Assembly: GCA_963839515.1 (NCBI GenBank) | Contig: CAWIVN010000014.1 | Location: 124,001 to 188,000, forward strand | From: Fredericiella sp963839515 | GTDB lineage: Bacteria > Chloroflexota > Anaerolineae > Caldilineales > Caldilineaceae | Direction of reading: 5' to 3' | DNA: 64,000 nt | In this document: one piece after another, positions 52,677 to 62,102 of the stretch | Layout: every line of letters starts with the position of its first letter | How positions within the stretch are numbered: the stretch's first letter is position 1 | Made by a program: the position numbers and the translations under genes | Notes under the pieces: model-generated | Databases searched by the model: none | What the model was told of the DNA's origin: nothing | The model's input: only the letters and a program-made list of their open reading frames with translations

Positions 52677-54625
52677 GGTTGCGTATTGCCAATTTGCAGT
52701 TCAGCCAGCAGCACATCCTGCCCTGTGCTGCTTTCTACGGGCGCACCCGTGGCCGGATCATAAAGCCGTAGCGTCAGTTGGTAGGAACCGGGCGATAGAT
52801 CCGCGGGCAGCAGGATACCGCGGTGGTCGGTAGCAGGCTGGCCCACGACCCAGATATTGGTCGGCGCAAACCAGTTCTGCGGCACATAGTCCACCGTGTA
52901 AACCGGCTCGCCGGCCGCATTGGCTAAGCGTAAGCTAAATTTGTACTCTGGGAGCGCCTGATTGACAAACCAGTGCGTGCTCACGCGCAGCAAATCGCCC
53001 GGCTGCGCGGCGAAAGGTGCAATGTCCACGCTCTGCAGCGTGAGGGCCGAGCCAAAGGGGACGTCCAGTGGCCGGTTTTGCGTGTCATCTGGCGCCAGGC
53101 CGTACAGCAGCACGCGAATGCCGTTGTGTTCGGTCGGGTCAGTAGCCCAGGCCTGGGTCGCCAACCACACCTGCACAGCTGCCGGGTGGTGGAAGTAGAG
53201 TAACTCCCACACCCGCTTGGCCCCTTGCAGCAGTGGAGCCAACTCTGCGCCCACGGCCTCATAGCTCGATTCCTGCAGTTGCCCCACAGCGTATACAGGA
53301 GCATCGGCATGCAAGTCGTCGCGGAAATAATGAAGAAATACCTTCTCCGGGTCCGGTCCGTCCACTAATACCACATCGCCCGGCCGCAAGTTCGCCGCGA
53401 TTCGTTGAGCCGCCGCTCGATAGTCCGGCTTATGCAGGCTCGCATCCATATACAGCCGTTGCAGCGCCAACCCGTTGCCCAATACCAGCACCCCGGCAGC
53501 CACGAGCGCAGGCAGCGCATACAAGCCCCCTCCTGCGTAGCCCGCCCCCTCTCGTGTCCGTGCTGCGTACGCACGGAAATCCAACAACCCAATTCCACCC
53601 GCCACCAAAAGAAGGAGCGGCGCAGCCAGGTAAATCGTATAGCGCTCGTGATAATCCGGGTTGCGCACAGCCAGTGCCAGTACGGCGGCCCAAGGCGCCA
53701 GCAGCGTGACCAGCAAATAGATCGCGGCCATAACCTGCCGCCGCCACCAATACACGCTGCCGCCGATCGCCAGCACAACATATGCCCAGGGCAGCCAGCT
53801 GCGCCACAAGTCGGCCAGGCCATCGCTGACGGTGTAGGCCAACCAATAGCGCCAGGGCAATTGGGATGCGTCTCCTCCCTCGCGCCATCCTTCAAAACCA
53901 AAGATGCCGAGTGTATGCGGCAGCCAGGGGAGAAACAGCAGCAAGGCGGCCAGGGCAGCCAGTGCCCAGCGGGCGAACCGGCGCAGGTCGCGGCGCAAGA
54001 TCAGCCAGCCCAAGGCAAAGATCGCCTGCGACAGCGGCAGAAGTGCGCCGAACAAGTGAAGGTAAACAAGGGCCGCGGTGGAAAGGGCGTAGAGCACTGC
54101 CCACCAGTTGGCGTGGCGGCCGGGGCGTTCCAGAAGCTGCCACTGCGCCAGGCAGGAGGCGAGGGCAGCGGCCAGCAGCCAGGCATACATGCGCGCCTCT
54201 TGGGCATACCAGACTTGGAAGCCGCTCGTGGCGAGCAGCAGCGCTGCCACGACTGCAACCAGCCGCTGCGTTGCCTGCTGCAAACCCAAGGACAGCGCCA
54301 GGCGAAAAATCAGCGCTACCGCCAGGACGCTGGGCAGCAGCGACAGCCAGCGCACTGCCACGTCGCTGCGGCCCGCCAGCGCCAGCCAACCGTGCAGCAA
54401 GACAAAATAACCGGGCATATGTTCCACCGGCATGTTGCGCATCATCTCTGGCAGCGATTGGCTTGCCCGTAGCAGGCTGATGCCCTCGTCGCTCCACAGG
54501 CTCTGGAAATCAAGCCGATAGGCGCGCAAGGCGAAGGCAAAGAGGAGGATGGCCAGAATCGCAAGCCGCGCCGGCTGTGCACTTGCCCGCTCGGCCTGAG
54601 GTGGCCGTGGGTAGACGGCGCTCAT
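52673..54625 (-). CDS. GT-C-type membrane glycosyltransferase (GT39/RgtA-like)
   Basis: A protein of about 650 residues with around twelve membrane helices. The first outer loop has LWSDEGISLLRASQS (catalytic-type Asp-Glu), HMPGYFVLLHGWLAL and VWYAQEARMYAWLL, the GT39-like pattern. The C-terminal 150 residues are a beta-sandwich tail (VSTHWFVNQALPEYKFSLR, YQLTLRLYDPATG) like its two downstream neighbours. ATG 54625 or 54637 could be used; neither has a ribosome binding site. A TACAAT (54641-54636) would place a transcription start next to 54629. First gene of the operon. Confidence 0.82.
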   Translation of the reverse strand: MSAVYPRPPQAERASAQPARLAILAILLFAFALRAYRLDFQSLWSDEGISLLRASQSLPEMMRNMPVEHMPGYFVLLHGWLALAGRSDVAVRWLSLLPSVLAVALIFRLALSLGLQQATQRLVAVVAALLLATSGFQVWYAQEARMYAWLLAAALASCLAQWQLLERPGRHANWWAVLYALSTAALVYLHLFGALLPLSQAIFALGWLILRRDLRRFARWALAALAALLLFLPWLPHTLGIFGFEGWREGGDASQLPWRYWLAYTVSDGLADLWRSWLPWAYVVLAIGGSVYWWRRQVMAAIYLLVTLLAPWAAVLALAVRNPDYHERYTIYLAAPLLLLVAGGIGLLDFRAYAARTREGAGYAGGGLYALPALVAAGVLVLGNGLALQRLYMDASLHKPDYRAAAQRIAANLRPGDVVLVDGPDPEKVFLHYFRDDLHADAPVYAVGQLQESSYEAVGAELAPLLQGAKRVWELLYFHHPAAVQVWLATQAWATDPTEHNGIRVLLYGLAPDDTQNRPLDVPFGSALTLQSVDIAPFAAQPGDLLRVSTHWFVNQALPEYKFSLRLANAAGEPVYTVDYVPQNWFAPTNIWVVGQPATDHRGILLPADLSPGSYQLTLRLYDPATGAPVESSTGQDVLLAELQIGNTQP

Positions 54626-54718
54626 GCAAGTAGGCATTGTAACATGGCAGGCGTCTCAGCCTCTCATGTTCTGTTCCCAAATCTCAGTAGCCATCTGGAA
54701 CAAAAGCCTCCTTTGCGC

Positions 54719-54724
54719 TATACT
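54719..54724 (+). promoter_or_regulatory. Candidate -10 box of the WS/DGAT gene
   Basis: TATACT at 54719-54724, with a poor -35 (CTGGAA, 18 bases upstream). The leader of about 37 bases ends with TAGGAGGCAGGC before ATG 54768, so the gene is well translated. Confidence 0.4.
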
Positions 54725-54767
54725 GCCAGTAATGAGCATCTCCACGACACCTTTCTAGGAGGCAGGC

Positions 54768-56261
54768 ATGACGGCAAAGCCCAGGCGCGTCCCCATGAGC
54801 AATGTGGACAAAGCGTGGCTGGAAATGGATGGCGCGACCAACTTGATGATCATCAATGGCGTGATGCTGTTTGAAGATACCATTGATTTCGAAGAGTTGA
54901 AGGACATCCTGGCCGAACGCTTTGTCGCCAAGTATGAGCGCTTTCGCCAGCGTATCGTCGTGGGCTCAGGTGGCCGGCTCTACTGGGAGGATGACCCGCA
55001 TTTCGACATTCGCGCCCACGTGCGCCGCTATGCCCTGCCTGAGCCGGGCGATATCGCCACGCTGCAAACGGTGGTCAGCGCTATCGTCAACGAGCCGCTC
55101 GACCGGCGCAAGCCGCTGTGGCGCTATATGCTGATCGAAAACGTCGAGGGCGGCTGCGCTGTCCTGGCGCGCCTCCACCACTGCATCGGCGACGGCATTG
55201 CGCTGATCAAGGTGCTGCTCAACATGACCGGTGCCACACCCGGCGAGTCGCTGCAAGTGCTCCACTTGCCGCCCAAGCAGCGCCCGCCCGCCCCAAACCT
55301 CATTACGCAGTTCGGCAGCATGGCGAACGGCGCTGTGAAAACGACCATACGTGCTGCGCAAGGGGTGGCAAACGAGACATTGCAGACGCTCGAGAATCCG
55401 TCCCACCCGCTCTCGTTGCTGCGTTCGGCCGGTATTGTCTCGGCCGCCGGTGCAGCGATCCTGGCCAAGCTGCTGATCTTGCCACCCGACCGCAAGTCAG
55501 TTTTCAAGGGCGATGTGGGTGCCATCAAGCGGGTTGTCTGGTCACACTCGTTCGCGCTCGACCGCATCAAAGCAATCGGCAAGGCGCATGACGCCACGAT
55601 CAATGACGTTTTGGTGGCAGCCGTTGCCGGTGGGCTGCGCCGCTATATGCTGAACGTCGGCGACGATACTGCTGCCGGCGACATCACGGCCATGGTCCCG
55701 GTCAATTTACGCTCGGAGGATGACACGCAACGACTCGGCAACCAGTTCGCACTGGTGTATCTGAGCCTGCCCATCAGCCTGGCCGACGCCTACGATCGCC
55801 TGATGATGACCAAGCGGCATATGGATGTGCTGAAGAGCTCGCCTGAACCGTTTCTGGTCTACCAGATCCTGGGTGTGATCGGCACGTTACCTGGCGATAT
55901 CGCCAAGCAGGCTACCTCATGGTTTGCGGCCAAGGCATCTGCCGTCTTGACCAATGTGCCCGGCCCGCGCGAGCAGATTTATTTTGCCGGCATGCCGCTC
56001 AAAAACATGGTGTTCTGGGTGCCGCAGTCGGGCAACATTGGCTTGGGAATCAGCATTTTCAGTTACAACAGCAAGGTAACGCTGGGCATCATGGTGGACG
56101 AGCAGTTGATCCATGATCCGCAACATATCATTGATGGATTCGAGCTTGAGCTCTTGGACTTGGAGCAGCGCTTAGTGACCAGGCCGAGCATCGGTTCGAA
56201 CGGGACGCCGGCAGGTGGGGTGTTGCTGTCTGCCGGGGAGCCGGCGCCGTTTGAAGGATAA
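54768..56261 (+). CDS. Wax ester synthase / diacylglycerol acyltransferase-like protein
   Basis: WS/DGAT enzymes esterify fatty alcohols or diacylglycerol with acyl-CoA. The 497-residue protein has the active-site motif H137-H138-C-I-G-D-G (LHHCIGDGIALIKVL), the PLW motif RKPLWRYMLIENV and the C-terminal DUF1298 region with TINDVLVAAVAGGLRRYM, MVPVNLRSED, NQFALVYLSLPI and LTNVPGPREQIYFAG. This suggests storage wax or triacylglycerol, or another acyl transfer; substrate is not predictable. ATG 54768 follows AGGAGGCAGG. It is divergent from the glycosyltransferase operon. Confidence 0.92.
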   Translation: MTAKPRRVPMSNVDKAWLEMDGATNLMIINGVMLFEDTIDFEELKDILAERFVAKYERFRQRIVVGSGGRLYWEDDPHFDIRAHVRRYALPEPGDIATLQTVVSAIVNEPLDRRKPLWRYMLIENVEGGCAVLARLHHCIGDGIALIKVLLNMTGATPGESLQVLHLPPKQRPPAPNLITQFGSMANGAVKTTIRAAQGVANETLQTLENPSHPLSLLRSAGIVSAAGAAILAKLLILPPDRKSVFKGDVGAIKRVVWSHSFALDRIKAIGKAHDATINDVLVAAVAGGLRRYMLNVGDDTAAGDITAMVPVNLRSEDDTQRLGNQFALVYLSLPISLADAYDRLMMTKRHMDVLKSSPEPFLVYQILGVIGTLPGDIAKQATSWFAAKASAVLTNVPGPREQIYFAGMPLKNMVFWVPQSGNIGLGISIFSYNSKVTLGIMVDEQLIHDPQHIIDGFELELLDLEQRLVTRPSIGSNGTPAGGVLLSAGEPAPFEG

Positions 56262-56265
56262 GAGA

Positions 56266-56733
56266 TTGAGCTGCAAACGGGCCACTGTCTTTCTGCTGGT
56301 CTTGTGTTGCTTGGTCCTGTCGCCGGCGCTGCTTTTGGCACAAGAGATGCCGACAGAAACGCCGGCGACAGGACCAGGCGCTGGTCTGCCCAGCAATCAG
56401 CCTGGCGACCAACCGGGCGACCGATCGTTTGAGTCACCGCTGGCACTGCCAACCCCTGAAGCAGTGACGAGCACGGCAACGCCAACACTACTTCCTGCAG
56501 ACACGCCGACCAACACGCCAAGCCCCACACCGACCGACACCCCCGTGCCGACAGAGACGCCTACCGCGACATCGACAGCCACTATCGCTCCGCTTCAAGT
56601 GTCGCCGCTGATTGCGCAGAGTGGGACCAGCCTGCCCGACGATGGATCTCTGCTATGGATCGGCGCGGCGGCACTGATTGTCCTTGCAGGCAGCGCCATC
56701 CTGCTCGTTGCCGAACGCCGCCAAAATCGGTAG
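56266..56733 (+). CDS. Thr/Pro-rich secreted protein with C-terminal membrane anchor
   Basis: From TTG 56266 (AAGGA 7 bases upstream; 4 bases after the previous stop) the protein has 155 residues: a signal peptide (about 1-25, ending LLLAQ), a long Thr/Pro/Ser-rich region with degenerate TPTxTP repeats, and a C-terminal membrane helix ending in AERRQNR. There is no LPXTG signal. It looks like a wall-spanning stalk or a type I surface protein. Function unknown; cotranscription with the acyltransferase is likely. Confidence 0.65.
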   Translation: MSCKRATVFLLVLCCLVLSPALLLAQEMPTETPATGPGAGLPSNQPGDQPGDRSFESPLALPTPEAVTSTATPTLLPADTPTNTPSPTPTDTPVPTETPTATSTATIAPLQVSPLIAQSGTSLPDDGSLLWIGAAALIVLAGSAILLVAERRQNR

Positions 56734-56774
56734 CCCCGCCCAATGTTCTTATTGCCCGTCCACATCCGGAAAAT

Positions 56775-56804
56775 TTGTTCGTGACTCCCGCTGCGCGGTA
56801 TAAT
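56775..56804 (+). promoter_or_regulatory. Promoter of the SNF2 gene, predicted leaderless
   Basis: TTGTTC (56775-56780), an 18-base spacer and a perfect TATAAT (56799-56804). ATG 56812 begins 7 bases after the -10 box, exactly where transcription should start; there is no ribosome binding site. Confidence 0.75.
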
Positions 56805-56811
56805 ATTCTTT

Positions 56812-59800
56812 ATGCCTTTTACCTTGCATGCGGCCTGGCATCGTGCAAACGAGCCATTTGCAGACGGAAAGTTTGTTTTTTGGGCGGAAACGCTCGATTT
56901 TCAGCCGATTCCGCGCTCCGATTCGGCTCCCGCCGCCAGCGCGTCGCGCCAACGCCAGCCAAAGCCACCTTCGCATCCCGGTCAGTTGCCGATCCACCAG
57001 TTGCGCAACCTGATCGCCGAAGACGTTGCCCACCTCGCCGTGCAGGAGATGCAGCCCACCACGACGACGGTTTGGCTGCCTAGTCGTGATGGTAACCCCG
57101 TGGCGCGGCGCAGCATGGTGCAGACAACCGGCAAGTCAGTCAGCGGCCCAGCCAACGAGCCGTCGGGCGCCGTTGCTGCCCCGCTGACGTTGAATTGTTG
57201 GCAGATCACGGGCCTGACGCTTGATCCCTTGTCCTCGCTGGTCTTTCTTAGCCGGCTGCGCCAGCAGACGGGCAACCGTACGTCTGCGCCTGTACGCAAC
57301 GAGCGCCTGCGCATGGGCAACGATGTACTCTACTGGAGTAACGCGGCCAAGTTCGCACTGGAAATTCTGATTGGCCAGTTGTATGTGCCCTCCCTGCGCA
57401 TGAACGGTGGCTCCACGCTTTATGCGCTCTGGCTGCCGGCCCTGCTTGACGACCGCATGAAGCGTCGCTTTGCCGCCTTGGTCGAAACCATGCCGGCCGT
57501 CTGCCGCGCCTATGCTATCGACAAAACGGACGACGCGCCCACGCCGTTGGCGCTCACCGAGCATTTGGTTGCCACGCTGGTCGACGCGGCCGTGCGCTCC
57601 TGGAGCAGCGGCCATGCCGTCAACAGCAGGCACGCTGCCAACGGCAAGAACGGGTCCGATGGGTCGACCCGCACTGCCGGTGATTACACTGCTAATGGAT
57701 ACGGGGGAGAGCAGCAGCTCGGCATGGCCGAGACGACGCCTGCACTGCTGTGGGTGCGCCAATTACGTGTGGCCACCCGCTCGCTGACGCTGCCGCCACA
57801 GCCTGCGTATAAGCTGGTGCAGGATTGGCAGAGCTGGATCGAACAGCTGCACGTAACCAGTGATGCCAACTTCCGCATCGCTTTTGAACTAGTCGAACCG
57901 GAGATCGCTGCTCAGTCTGCCGGCTATACGGGGGCAGTGGGCGAGCAGGCGGAGGCAGCCGGCCCCGAGCGCAGCGAGTGGACGCTGCATTTTGCGCTGC
58001 AAGCACGCGACGACACGCGCCTGGTTATTCCCGCCGCTCAGATTTGGACTGCCTACAACGGCGTCCTGCGTTATGGGGGACGCCGCGTGGACCGGCCGCA
58101 AGAGAGGCTGTTGGCAGGGCTCGGCGCGGCCAGTAGGCTTTTTGCCCCAATTGAACGCAGCCTGCGCACGCCGCGGCCTGAACGGGCCATCTTGTCGCCG
58201 GCTGAGGCGCATCGCTTCCTGTGCGAAACTGCACCCCTTTTGGAGAGCAACGGCTTTGGCGTACTGCTGCCGGAATGGTGGAACTCTCGCCAGCGCACCT
58301 CGCTTGGCGTGCGCCTGCGCCTGTTCGCCGAGGAAAACACCGCCTGGGATAGCGGTGACGAGGAGCGGACATATCTGCCGGAAAAGCGACGGCCGCGCGG
58401 CAGTACCCCCGTGCGCTATGCCTGGGAGCTGACGCTCGGCGCGCAGCGCGTCAGTCAGGAGGAGTTTGAACAACTGGCGGCGCGCAACGTGCCCCTGCTC
58501 AAGCTGCATGGCCAGTGGATCGAACTGGATCCTGAACAGGTGGCGGCCGCCAAACGCTTCCTGGCCGAACGTAAGGCCACAGGCGAGATGTCGCTGCTGC
58601 AGTCGATCCGCATGGCCCAGGCTTACGTGGAGCAGGCAGGCGATGCCCGCAACTCAGCCCTCGTGCTTGACGGGGGAGTGCTCGACGACGGTGCACCTGA
58701 CGTTGGCGCCACCGTTGTGGCTGCTGGAGTCGTGCGCAATGTCGAACGCAGCGCCGATGCCCTGCGCTTGGAAGCGGTCGACGTGGATGGCTGGCTGCGC
58801 AACGTGCTGGAACAGCTGCGCACGCAGAAGCTTCTGGCCGAGCTACCCGAACCGGCCGGTTTTGTCGGCGAGCTGCGGCCCTACCAGCGCCGCGGCCTGG
58901 GGTGGCTCGTCTACTTGCGGCGCCTGGGTCTGGGCGCGTGCCTGGCCGACGACATGGGGCTGGGCAAGACAGTGCAGGCGATCGCCATGTTGCTGCACGA
59001 GCGCGCCGAAGGCATCGAGGAACAGCGGCACGCACTTTTGGTCTGCCCCACCAGCGTGGTCGCCAATTGGCGCCGCGAGGTGGAACGGTTTGCGCCCAGT
59101 CTGCGCACCCTGGTCCACCACGGCGGCAGCCGGCATGAGGGCGATGCCTTCCTGCAGGCACTGCAAGGGCACGACATCGTTATCACCTCCTATGGCACCG
59201 CACGGCGCGACGCCGAGGTGTTGCAGCAGGTACGCTGGAGTGACCTGATTCTTGACGAGGCGCAGAACATCAAGAATCCCAGCGCCAAGCAGTCGCAGGC
59301 TGTGCGCCGTTTCGACGCACGCAACCGTGTGGCCCTGACTGGTACGCCGGTAGAGAACCACCTGACCGAGCTGTGGAGCGTATTAGAGTTTCTCAACCCT
59401 GGCTATCTTGGCAGTCACGAACAGTTCCGCCAGCAGTTTACGGTGCCGATCGAGCGCTACAACGACGAAGAGCAGGCAGCCGAACTGCGTCGCCTGGTAC
59501 AGCCATTCCTGTTGCGCCGGCTCAAATCCGACCCGACGATCATCTCGGATCTGCCGGAAAAGAACGAGATGGTTGTCTACTGCTCGTTGACGCAGGAGCA
59601 AGAATCGCTTTACGAGATGACGGTGCACGAGGCGTTGGCCAACTTGGACCGCACTGACGGCATACAGCGGCGCGGCCTGGTGCTCAGCCTGCTCACCAAG
59701 CTCAAGCAGATATGCAACCACCCCTCGCACTACCTCAAGGAGCAAGGTCCGCTGTCGCACCGCAGCGGTAAGCTGACGCGCCTTACCGAGATGCTGGAAG

Positions 59801-60303
59801 AGGCGCTCTCCGTTGGCGACCACGCCCTTATCTTTACCCAGTTTGTCGAAATGGGTACGCTGTTGCAGCACCATCTGCGCGACCGTTTGAAGACTGAGGT
59901 GCTGTTCCTGCACGGCGGCACGCCGGCAATCCAGCGCGACCAGATGGTGCAGGCTTTCCAGAGTGACGACGGGCCGCCGATCTTTGTGCTTAGCTTGCGG
60001 GCAGGCGGCTCCGGTCTCAATCTGACGCGCGCCAACCACGTCTTCCACTTTGACCGCTGGTGGAACCCGGCCGTCGAGAACCAGGCGACCGACCGGGCGT
60101 TCCGTATCGGCCAACGGCGCAACGTGCAGGTGCACAAGTTCGTCGTGGCAGGGACGCTGGAAGAGCGCATTAACGATATTATCGAGAGTAAGCAGGCGCT
60201 GGCCGAATCGATCGTGGGTAGCGGGGAAAACTGGTTGACGGAGCTTGACACCGACCAGTTGCGCGAACTGCTGACGTTGCGCCGGGAGACGCTGGACGAA
60301 TAG
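56812..60303 (+). CDS. SNF2-family ATPase with DUF3670-type N-terminal region
   Basis: A 1163-residue protein. The N-terminus (LHAAWHRANEPFADGKFVFW) and the region to about residue 620 match the SNF2-associated DUF3670 domain. The SWI2/SNF2 ATPase follows: DDMGLGKTVQAIAMLLHE (Walker A), DLILDEAQNIKNPSAKQS (DEAQ Walker B), ALTGTPVENHLTELWSVL, and the helicase C-terminal part with LFLHGGTPAIQRD, LRAGGSGLNLTRA and DRAFRIGQRRNVQVHKFV (arginine finger). Such proteins remodel DNA- or RNA-protein complexes; bacterial ones are poorly understood. The next gene begins one base after the stop and encodes the usual SWIM-type partner. Confidence 0.93.
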   Translation: MPFTLHAAWHRANEPFADGKFVFWAETLDFQPIPRSDSAPAASASRQRQPKPPSHPGQLPIHQLRNLIAEDVAHLAVQEMQPTTTTVWLPSRDGNPVARRSMVQTTGKSVSGPANEPSGAVAAPLTLNCWQITGLTLDPLSSLVFLSRLRQQTGNRTSAPVRNERLRMGNDVLYWSNAAKFALEILIGQLYVPSLRMNGGSTLYALWLPALLDDRMKRRFAALVETMPAVCRAYAIDKTDDAPTPLALTEHLVATLVDAAVRSWSSGHAVNSRHAANGKNGSDGSTRTAGDYTANGYGGEQQLGMAETTPALLWVRQLRVATRSLTLPPQPAYKLVQDWQSWIEQLHVTSDANFRIAFELVEPEIAAQSAGYTGAVGEQAEAAGPERSEWTLHFALQARDDTRLVIPAAQIWTAYNGVLRYGGRRVDRPQERLLAGLGAASRLFAPIERSLRTPRPERAILSPAEAHRFLCETAPLLESNGFGVLLPEWWNSRQRTSLGVRLRLFAEENTAWDSGDEERTYLPEKRRPRGSTPVRYAWELTLGAQRVSQEEFEQLAARNVPLLKLHGQWIELDPEQVAAAKRFLAERKATGEMSLLQSIRMAQAYVEQAGDARNSALVLDGGVLDDGAPDVGATVVAAGVVRNVERSADALRLEAVDVDGWLRNVLEQLRTQKLLAELPEPAGFVGELRPYQRRGLGWLVYLRRLGLGACLADDMGLGKTVQAIAMLLHERAEGIEEQRHALLVCPTSVVANWRREVERFAPSLRTLVHHGGSRHEGDAFLQALQGHDIVITSYGTARRDAEVLQQVRWSDLILDEAQNIKNPSAKQSQAVRRFDARNRVALTGTPVENHLTELWSVLEFLNPGYLGSHEQFRQQFTVPIERYNDEEQAAELRRLVQPFLLRRLKSDPTIISDLPEKNEMVVYCSLTQEQESLYEMTVHEALANLDRTDGIQRRGLVLSLLTKLKQICNHPSHYLKEQGPLSHRSGKLTRLTEMLEEALSVGDHALIFTQFVEMGTLLQHHLRDRLKTEVLFLHGGTPAIQRDQMVQAFQSDDGPPIFVLSLRAGGSGLNLTRANHVFHFDRWWNPAVENQATDRAFRIGQRRNVQVHKFVVAGTLEERINDIIESKQALAESIVGSGENWLTELDTDQLRELLTLRRETLDE

Positions 60304-60304
60304 C

Positions 60305-61222
60305 ATGATCAATCAACAGAACAATAACGCCTGGTGGGCGCGGCGCTGGCAGACATGGTTAAAGCAGCTTGGCTTGGATACGAATGGCGAAGCCGGCCTG
60401 CGCGGTTGTCGCGTCAAACGGATGGAGGTTTCGCCGGGCTTGATCCAGGCGCAAGTGCAGGATCGTGAGCTGGGCGCCGTGTCGGTCGAGGTCCGCCTGG
60501 CCGTGCTGCAAGATGCGCAGTGGGAGCGCGTAGTCGATGCGTTGGGCAGCCAGGCCATCTACGCCGCACAACTGCTGGCGGGTAACATGCCGCCGGAGAT
60601 CGAGGACGTATTCGTTCAGGCGGGCGCGTCGCTGTTGCCTGCTTCTTTGGACGAAGTTCAACAGAGCTGCAGCACCTGCCCGCCCGGCGCCAAGCCATGC
60701 CGCCCGTTGGCGGCCGTGTATTGGCAATTGGGCGAGATGGTGGGCGAAGACCCCTGGCTGCTGCTGCGGCTGCGCGGGCGCGACCGCCAACAGGTGCTGG
60801 CCAGCATCCACGAGCGCCGCAACATGGGGGCTGAACCGGCTAACCGTCCCTCCACACCTGTAACGCATCCAAGCAGCAGCGACTCCGCCAGCTTCTACAC
60901 GCCCGTTGCAGGGGCGGCGGGAACGATGATGGACGAGGTGCCGTCCTTGGAAGCTCAGATCGGCGACTACTGGGGCAGGCGCAAGGTGCTGGAGGAGATC
61001 CATCATCACCTGGCACGGCCGGTGGTTGAACTGGCGCTGCTGCGCCGCTTGGGTCCGCCCACGCCGACGTCCGACGGCCAGGATGCCTATAGCCAGCTGC
61101 AGACCGTGTATCGTCGCGTCACCGAACGCGTCTGGGCCCTGGCGTTTGATGCCGACGCCGACAGCAACGGCGCCCCGCTCGAAGACACCGATGGCTCCGA
61201 CGACTCCGACGAAACGGCGTAG
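60305..61222 (+). CDS. Degenerate SWIM zinc-finger-like partner of the SNF2 ATPase
   Basis: A 305-residue protein. The central region SLDEVQQSCSTCPPGAKPCRPLAAVYWQLGEM is the position of the SWIM finger (CxC...CxH) in proteins encoded beside DUF3670-SNF2 ATPases. Here the pattern is C-S-T-C (one extra residue) and the final CKH is C-R-P, so the zinc-binding His is lost. The flanks (ALGSQAIYAAQLLAGNMP, DPWLLLRLRGRDRQQVLA) match family proteins. The C-terminal third is acidic (DADSNGAPLEDTDGSDDSDE). It may be a structural remnant or bind metal differently. ATG 60305 is one base after the SNF2 stop. Confidence 0.75.
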   Translation: MINQQNNNAWWARRWQTWLKQLGLDTNGEAGLRGCRVKRMEVSPGLIQAQVQDRELGAVSVEVRLAVLQDAQWERVVDALGSQAIYAAQLLAGNMPPEIEDVFVQAGASLLPASLDEVQQSCSTCPPGAKPCRPLAAVYWQLGEMVGEDPWLLLRLRGRDRQQVLASIHERRNMGAEPANRPSTPVTHPSSSDSASFYTPVAGAAGTMMDEVPSLEAQIGDYWGRRKVLEEIHHHLARPVVELALLRRLGPPTPTSDGQDAYSQLQTVYRRVTERVWALAFDADADSNGAPLEDTDGSDDSDETA

Positions 61223-61241
61223 CCTGCATGCTTGCCCCAAC

Positions 61242-62102
61242 CTATCTGCTCGCGCCAACTCGCCTCGCCCGCAGTCGAATCATCGTCCATTCAAACGGCC
61301 CCGGCAGCGCGTTCGCTCCCCACACAAACAACCGATCCCTCCAGGTGACATAGACCTCGCGCTGGTTCTTTTCGATCCCATGGAGGATTGCCTCCGCCAC
61401 ACGTTGGGGCGCCGTGACGCCCATCAGGCTGCCGCTAGGTCGTGCTGCCGGCCGGGCGCCCGGCTCGCTCACCAAAAATTGATCATTGAATTCGCTGCGC
61501 GTCACGCCGGGTAGCACCGTCACCACCCGAATGCCGTCGCCGGCCAGTTCCATGCGTGCGGCCAGGCTTAAGGCGTGCAGCGCCGCCTTGCTTGCTGTAT
61601 AGCCGGCCGAGGAGCCCACCATGCCCAGCGACGGCAGCGTGACTTTGGCCAGAATGCTGCTGATGTTGACGATCGTCCCTGCGCCCTGGCGGCGCATGGT
61701 GGGGATGACTGCCTGCATCGCAAACTGCGGGCCGTAGAGATTGACGTCAAACAGGTAGCGCAGCTCGCGCTCGGGCAGGACAGCCACGTCGCCCTGCAGG
61801 CCGATGCCCGCATTGTTGACCAGGATATCGACGCGGCCGTGACTGTGCAGTGTGTACGCTGCGAGCGCCTCGACCTGCTCACGGCTGCTCATGTCCGTCG
61901 CCACGACATCGGTGCGTATGCCGTGAATGGCGGACAGCTCGCCGGCCAACTGCTGTAAGCGGTCAGCGCGCCGCGCCGCCAGCACGACATGCGCACCAGC
62001 GGCCCCCAGCGCACGCGCGGTGGCCGCGCCGATGCCTGAACTTGCACCCGTGACGATCGCAACACGCCCGGCAAACGTTTGTCGCGGGAGAAGGCGATTC
62101 AT
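61242..62102 (-). CDS. Short-chain dehydrogenase/reductase
   Basis: A 286-residue classical SDR: NAD(P) motif TGASSGIGAATARALG, the NNAG strand in ILVNNAGIGLQG, catalytic Ser in IVNISSILAK, and Y-x-x-x-K in GYTASKAALHAL. The Arg pair in LAARRADRL suggests NADP. Substrate unknown. ATG 62102 overlaps the murA stop (ATGA), showing coupling; an SDR here is not a usual murA partner. The SWIM-like gene converges with it, 19 bases apart. Confidence 0.85.
   Translation of the reverse strand: MNRLLPRQTFAGRVAIVTGASSGIGAATARALGAAGAHVVLAARRADRLQQLAGELSAIHGIRTDVVATDMSSREQVEALAAYTLHSHGRVDILVNNAGIGLQGDVAVLPERELRYLFDVNLYGPQFAMQAVIPTMRRQGAGTIVNISSILAKVTLPSLGMVGSSAGYTASKAALHALSLAARMELAGDGIRVVTVLPGVTRSEFNDQFLVSEPGARPAARPSGSLMGVTAPQRVAEAILHGIEKNQREVYVTWRDRLFVWGANALPGPFEWTMIRLRARRVGASR

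Noticed and set aside
53405..54472. A 355-residue open frame opposite a glycosyltransferase gene
   Set aside because: Gln/Arg-rich shadow of hydrophobic codons on the real strand.
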